A DNA stretch of 64,000 nt from the NCBI RefSeq assembly GCF_037038585.1, contig NC_092520.1, positions 116,470,501-116,534,500 on the forward strand, written 5' to 3'. Position numbers and translations under genes: made by a program. Positions 59,201-64,000 of the stretch are shown here, one piece after another. The notes below the pieces were generated by a model, which made no database searches, was not told where the DNA came from, and was given only the letters and a program-made list of their open reading frames with translations. The DNA comes from Patagioenas fasciata. Lineage: Eukaryota; Chordata; Aves; Columbiformes; Columbidae. Position 1 is the first letter of the stretch; each line of letters opens with the position of its first letter.

Positions 59201-61769
59201 AAAAGGTAGGCTAAACACACACACACATACGAAAACAAAACAAAACAACCACACGCAAACAAAAAATAACAAATTGTTCTGTGGAAATAACATAAACCAA
59301 AATATATGTGAATGTACAGAATTGCCATTTTTAGACAGCTGGGAATGACATAATCGTCAGCTGGTATAACAACAACACCAGAAAGTTGTTGCCTGTCAGC
59401 TGTATCTCTATCAAATAAGAGACAAACAACAGCTCTTGTAGGTAGGAACTTTATGTCTAACTATGTAAGTATATGAAGTAGCAAGAAACCAAAATATTGT
59501 GCATTATTAATAGGACATATTTTTGTATGAAAATGTTTTTGTTGCCACTGAAGCAGTTCCTCTGCATAACTCAGTGTATATACACTTATTTAATTCTTGA
59601 TCTGATGTTCTCTGACCATAAAAAGTTAGCATACAATAAAAGAGAAGACATGGCAGTTTCAGATGTTGATCAGGATCAGTCATTTACACAAATACCAGAA
59701 AAAACTCAAACAAATCCCAAAATATTAAAAAAAGTCAAGTAGAAGTAATATTTTTGATTATCGCTACTAAAATTAATATGTTTATTAATAATAATAATAA
59801 CAGTTTTACACCATTGAAGCAGGTTTTCTGCCAAATGAAACTCTAAGCTGGTGATTTTAATTAAGATCTCCAAGTTGCTGTTTAAGATTTCATGTATATC
59901 ATGGATTAACATAAGAAACACTGAAAACTAACAGATCAGTTGTGGGTAACTTAAAATTTTGGAGTAACTTACACAAAGAATTTTATTTCTTTTTGTTTTT
60001 CCAGTTAGAGTTTCCTTAATACCTCTAAGTGCTTGATATACAAGGAGTTCACATGCTGCCATAAGAGTGGTATTCCAGATATATATCACTATAACTATGT
60101 TACAGACATGCACTCTACCTGAGACAGAAAACAATAATTTCTCAATATGGATTTTCTTCTTTCTCTTTGTATTTTAACCAGTATTTATTCTATGTGCAGC
60201 AGCACCACTTGCTGCCCAAAACATTAAACAGCTTTAGAAAAGGTGTTTTTTTTTCCCCTGCTTTAGCTTCCTGTATTCTTATATTCAAGTGTGGTCAGAG
60301 ATCCTACCCAAACAAACCTATTGAATTCCTTTTAAACAACATATTTTTATAACACTTGTAGTAGCGAGACATTACAAAAAAAAAAAAAAAAGAAAAGAAA
60401 AAAAATCCACACAAACAACAAGAATATCAAACCATCCAACGAACTGAAAAAAAACCCAGGTTCTCGCTTTCAGTTAATTTTTGTTTGTTTGTTTTTTTTA
60501 ACTGGATTCAGTAAACATGTAGAAGTTTAAAATAATTTTAGTAGTTAAAAAGTCGTATTGTAGGACAGCAATATACAGCAAAAAGTGTGACCTTTAAGCT
60601 CCTTAGCCTTAAATAGTAGTTTATCTCCAGAAAAACAACTCCAACAGTAACATTCTTAATTTTTTACAAGAAAACCACCCATTTATTCAGATACTTTGGA
60701 ATCAGATATATACCAATTTACCAGTTTTAGTGAGTAAAAGAATTTGTAAATGGCTAAAGCACAACTCTGAAGTGTATCTTCCAAAAAGGTGCCATTTCTC
60801 CAGGTAGAAAATTTGACATTTCACATTCCACTCTGAATTTCAGTCCAGCAATTAATCACAATCAAAGATACCCCTGCCTTGTGACAATGGATTTTTGTTT
60901 GTTTGCTTTGCTTTGTATTGAAAATAAAAGCTATGAAATTTGGGGAAACAGACCATTGAAGAGGGATGTTTTTCAGTCTGTTTTGGCTTTGGAGGAGGAA
61001 AACAAGTTCTGATAAAACAGAAAGAAGTCCTTGAGTAATTTCTGACTATGGCTCAATTTGTATTATGACAGACCATAAGACTAGATCTGTAGATAAACTG
61101 TTGCTTCAGGGCTCAACAACTGCTCTGCAAGTATTTGGGGGAGTTTTACTCTGAGCAAGCTCTAGGATGGATGTGTACTCATCAGCACCTGGCCCATGTG
61201 CTGCACTCCCAGCACACATCTTCCCCTACCACCACACACAGCCGTTCATGCACTCTGAGACAGCCCTGTGATGTGAACCAAAACACAGTGATAGGGCAAA
61301 ATTGAGAGATTTCATTTAAAACTGCTGTCCTAATGCAAACAAAATATTAATGCAGACTCAGTGTCTGTGGTTTTTATTCACTTAGTTATCCAACACCATT
61401 TTAAAGACAGAAAAAGTGAATACTATATCTCAGAGCCATTATTATTAGTTTGTGGTTTGTTTTGTTTTTGTTTTTATAGATATCACATGTTCAACTAGAA
61501 GATTACCTTTCTCCCCCCAAAAAAGTTTGTAGCTTTATCTTATGAAATGGCAATACTAATAACACAAATCTAAACTAATATCACACAGCTGTATTTACTA
61601 TTCCACTGCTACTGTTTGCACATTTATAAGTACAATTAGTATTTTTGGCTACTACTTTGCTCTGAGACATTCTTTTAAGTTCAGTCAGCTATGTTTTTTC
61701 AGTCATTCCACAGGTATGGTTTGTGCACCTTCCTTCCAGTGCATTTTATTGGTAGTGATATGTATTTAT
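56266..61769. other. Long AT-rich interval without recognised genes
   Basis: About 5.5 kb with no supported gene. It contains short simple repeats: CTAT units near 58112, CA/AAAC runs near 59217-59262 and an A-rich run near 60376-60410. Confidence 0.5.
60376..60410. repeat. A-rich tract
   Basis: A run of A interrupted by G. No attached retroposon body was recognised. Confidence 0.8.
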
Positions 61770-62205
61770 TACCAAGTCATCAATGAAAATGTTGAACAGA
61801 ACTATGTTCAATATGGGTCTCTGTGGAACACCATATAAAAGAAAATTCAGTAGTAACTCACCTGTCCATTAGGCAACTCATGATCTACTTGTTGTGTGAT
61901 TCAATGCTTTCATTAGAATGTCATATGGTATTAAGTCAAATACCTTATGTAATTTCAGCTCTATTTATCAAATCCATAATCTTATCAAGGCTGACAGTGA
62001 AATCAGATTTGCTTGACAAGATTTATGTTCCAGTAAATCATGTTGACTAGCAATAATTATATTCTCATCATTTAATTCATTCTAGTTTATATTTTGTATC
62101 AGTTTATCTTCAGTATTGTCCAGGACTTTTTCCAAGACCTTTCCAGACAATTCCCAGTGCTCTTGTATGGAACTGGTCCAGCCTTGCTGGTTTGAATTTG
62201 TAAAT
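61770..62205 (-). mobile_element. Ancient L3/CR1-like LINE fragment, minus strand
   Basis: The plus strand reads as the reverse complement of the reverse transcriptase region of an old amniote CR1/L3-type LINE. Recognisable blocks in order are GTCATCAATGAAAATGTTGA near 61775, GGTCTCTGTGGAACACCA near 61816, ATGTTGACTAGCAATAATTA near 62040 and a TTTTTCCAAGACCTTTCCAG block near 62128. Many small indels and substitutions are present, and a central portion is partly deleted. It is much older than the CR1 copies that keep readable frames. Confidence 0.75.
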
Positions 62206-62230
62206 TCTGGATTTATACTCAAGTACAAAG

Positions 62231-62251
62231 TCTTTTTTTTTTTTTTTTTTT
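62231..62251. repeat. Poly(T) tract
   Basis: About 20 consecutive T. It lies just beyond the old LINE fragment. Confidence 0.9.
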
Positions 62252-62532
62252 CAAAAGGAAGTTAGCAGAGGAATGAGCTGCTGGCTGCTTTTTCCACAGC
62301 TTACTTCTCCCATTAGCCATTGGCTGCTCTGTAGCCCAGAATACAATCAGATTTCAGAACTACTGTAATTTAGAAGCCAATTAGAGAATTCAGTCATTTG
62401 GGGCATTTCAAGATCCTGTCATTTTCAACTGTCCACAAATGGCTGCTGTTGTAAATTTCATTTTCTTTAGGAATCACGCTGTGGAAGACACAGGTCACAA
62501 CCAACATTTCTTAGAACATCTTCCATTTATTA

Positions 62533-62537
62533 AGCTG
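62533..62537. repeat. Target site duplication of LTR B, left copy (AGCTG)
   Basis: Matches AGGTG at 63173-63177 in four of five bases. Confidence 0.5.
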
Positions 62538-62683
62538 TGTGGCAGTTGCACATCCCCTTCTGAGAACTGGAGCCTTCAATGGGGCAGTTAATGGCTCTTT
62601 TGTGGGACTCGGAGTCAATTGACAAAAGGGGCCCAGAGAAGCTGAGAAGCTTCTGGAATACCCACAGTCAGATCTGATCAGAC

Positions 62684-62689
62684 TATAAA
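62684..62689 (+). promoter_or_regulatory. LTR B TATA box
   Basis: TATAAA at the position equivalent to that in LTR A. Confidence 0.5.
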
Positions 62690-62855
62690 ATGGGGTTCCC
62701 ACTGAAGATTCCCTTTTTGTGGTCTTCTCAGAGCAGCCGGTCTGCTGAGCTGGAGCCCTCCCCTTAGACTGGGACATTGTCTAAGGAATCTTCCTGGGAC
62801 TGGGAGCACCTCACCTCCTTGTTTGGGTGAGTGATAATTTATTGGATATATCCTT

Positions 62856-62911
62856 GAATAAGTCCTTGCCTAACCAGGTGAGGGTGAGTCCTTGCCTAAC
62901 CCAGGTTAGTG
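62856..62911 (+). repeat. Short tandem repeat inside LTR B
   Basis: Two units share AGTCCTTGCCTAACC and are followed by similar bases. They sit in the same part of the LTR as the 26-bp repeats of LTR A. Confidence 0.7.
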
Positions 62912-63172
62912 AATACCCTGGAGTCAGAGGGCTCTCGTTTGTTCCTTGTGAGTGTGTGCATGCACACTGTGGATCCTCATTATTCTCATTTTGCTACACC
63001 CTAATAATCTCCTCAACTGATGTCCGAACCTGTTTTTTATGTTGTCGGAGTGCTAACTAACTGTATAAACCCTGTTTTGGCTGGTATATTGGCTGCACTT
63101 TCCAGGACAGAATAAAGTCTGTTTTGGAACTTGTTGTCCACCTAAAACTGACTTTGGGGTGCCTCCATGACA

Positions 63173-63177
63173 AGGTG
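63173..63177. repeat. Target site duplication of LTR B, right copy (AGGTG)
   Basis: The partner of 62533-62537, with one mismatch. Confidence 0.5.
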
Positions 63178-64000
63178 TTATTATCAATAGAGTCCAGCTG
63201 TTATTGTAAAGTATGATCACTAAAATGAGTTTAATTAATACACCTGAAAAAAAAAAATCTATGAATGTCATTCCCCTTGGTATCCAATCTATGTACACTG
63301 CCAGATACAGCTGTAACACTGCCAGAGCCTTGCCATAGCTCTACTTCCATGGGCAACAGTGCTGCTAATGCAGTTCTGTTCTAGGCAGTGCCATCAGAAA
63401 CAATAAAACTAAGCCAATTTTTTTTTTATTTTTTTTTTCTTCATCAAGAACTGAAGGTCTGCTTTTTAAATAGACCACACCACAAATGACTAATCAATAG
63501 AAAATCATGCACCCATTTCCACTTCATGGAAATGCATGCAAATTGCCAATTTATTACCAGATCAGCATAAACCCAGGACTGTAATGTTATGGATATAGTG
63601 TGTGTGTAGACTTAGAAACCTTCAAAAACTCATCAGTGACAGAAAATTTTCACAAGTCCTCATACGATCTAACATAGTCACACTCAGTGCATGTATTCCT
63701 CTATGTGCATAGATAGAAGCTGGTGCTAGTTGTGAAAAATTAATTTAAAAATGAGCTAGAAAAATGTTATCGTTTATGCCTTAGAGGGGAAACACTTACA
63801 AATACATACAAAAATTTTCAGGCTTTTAGGTGCTTTCGCACTTTTGCTTAGGTAGGTGAACACTGTATGGTTAGTATTCTTTAATTTCTGCACAATTTAT
63901 TTAGTCACACTTGTAACCCAGCTGCTTTTCAAATTTCAGTTTAAATGCTAAAGTTTGGTATACCTAGAATATATTAAAACTCTGGGGGAAAAAGTAAAAA
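63178..64000. other. Unannotated AT-rich end of window
   Basis: No gene or transposon is recognised. A T-rich run lies near 63418-63440. Confidence 0.5.

Larger units (their letters stand above)
62538..63172 (+). mobile_element. Solo LTR, plus strand (LTR B, 635 bp)
   Basis: Starts TGTGGCAGTTGCACAT and ends GGGGTGCCTCCATGACA, the same termini as LTR A at 13.7 kb in the opposite orientation. TATAAA lies at 62684-62689 and AATAAA at 63111-63116. The blocks AGAAGCTTCTGGAATACCCA and GTCTGTTTTGGAAC have clear counterparts in LTR A. No interior is present. It is shorter than LTR A, partly because it has fewer copies of the internal tandem repeat. Flanking 5-bp repeats are imperfect (AGCTG/AGGTG), which fits an older insertion. 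Confidence 0.85.

Overview
This is a vertebrate, almost certainly avian, chromosomal window. It is AT-rich and intergenic or intronic, and no host gene can be established. The bird assignment rests on several signs. CR1 LINEs (non-LTR retrotransposons) are the dominant repeats, and their 3' ends carry the short ATTCTGTG/ATTCTATG tail repeats. L1 and Alu-like SINEs are absent. There is also an endogenous retrovirus (ERV) primed by tRNA-Trp, as in avian alpharetroviruses. Nothing here looks bacterial: no operons, ribosome binding sites or CRISPR arrays.

Layout. 0.7-4.9 kb holds a nearly full-length CR1 with decayed ORF1 (esterase type) and ORF2 (endonuclease plus reverse transcriptase). A short CR1 3' end follows at 5.5-5.8 kb. 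13.7-14.5 kb is a solo LTR on the minus strand with a perfect 5-bp target duplication; a relative lies on the plus strand at 62.5-63.2 kb. 15.6-16.9 kb is an unclassified GC-richer block, followed directly by a 5'-truncated CR1 (16.9-18.0 kb). 22.45-30.55 kb is a tandem class II ERV. 35.4-37.9 kb is an older CR1. 40-41 kb holds two pentanucleotide microsatellites, one of them grown from a CR1 tail. Small CR1 pieces lie at 43.0 and 43.85 kb and a larger minus-strand one at 55.75-56.27 kb. Two possible decayed LTRs lie at 51.2-51.9 and 52.7-53.7 kb. An ancient L3/CR1-like reverse transcriptase fragment lies at 61.8-62.2 kb. The rest is unrecognised AT-rich DNA with simple repeats.

The most interesting object is the ERV, read on the minus strand. 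Its order is LTR - interior - LTR - interior - truncated LTR, with a period of 3914 bp. Each interior keeps an uninterrupted 663-codon gag and a complete-looking integrase region. Protease, reverse transcriptase, most of RNase H and almost all of env are missing. The middle LTR is a mosaic: its U3 start matches the 3' LTR and the rest matches the 5' LTR. That is the product expected from an unequal crossover between the two LTRs of one provirus. The outer ends share the 6-bp direct repeat TGTAAC, although the 3' LTR lacks R and U5. The crossover therefore gave the upstream copy two complete flanking LTRs that the original insertion did not have.

Limits: all homology calls come from reading motifs and comparing copies within the window. 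Subfamily names, species, and whether the tandem array is real or an assembly product need database searches and raw reads.
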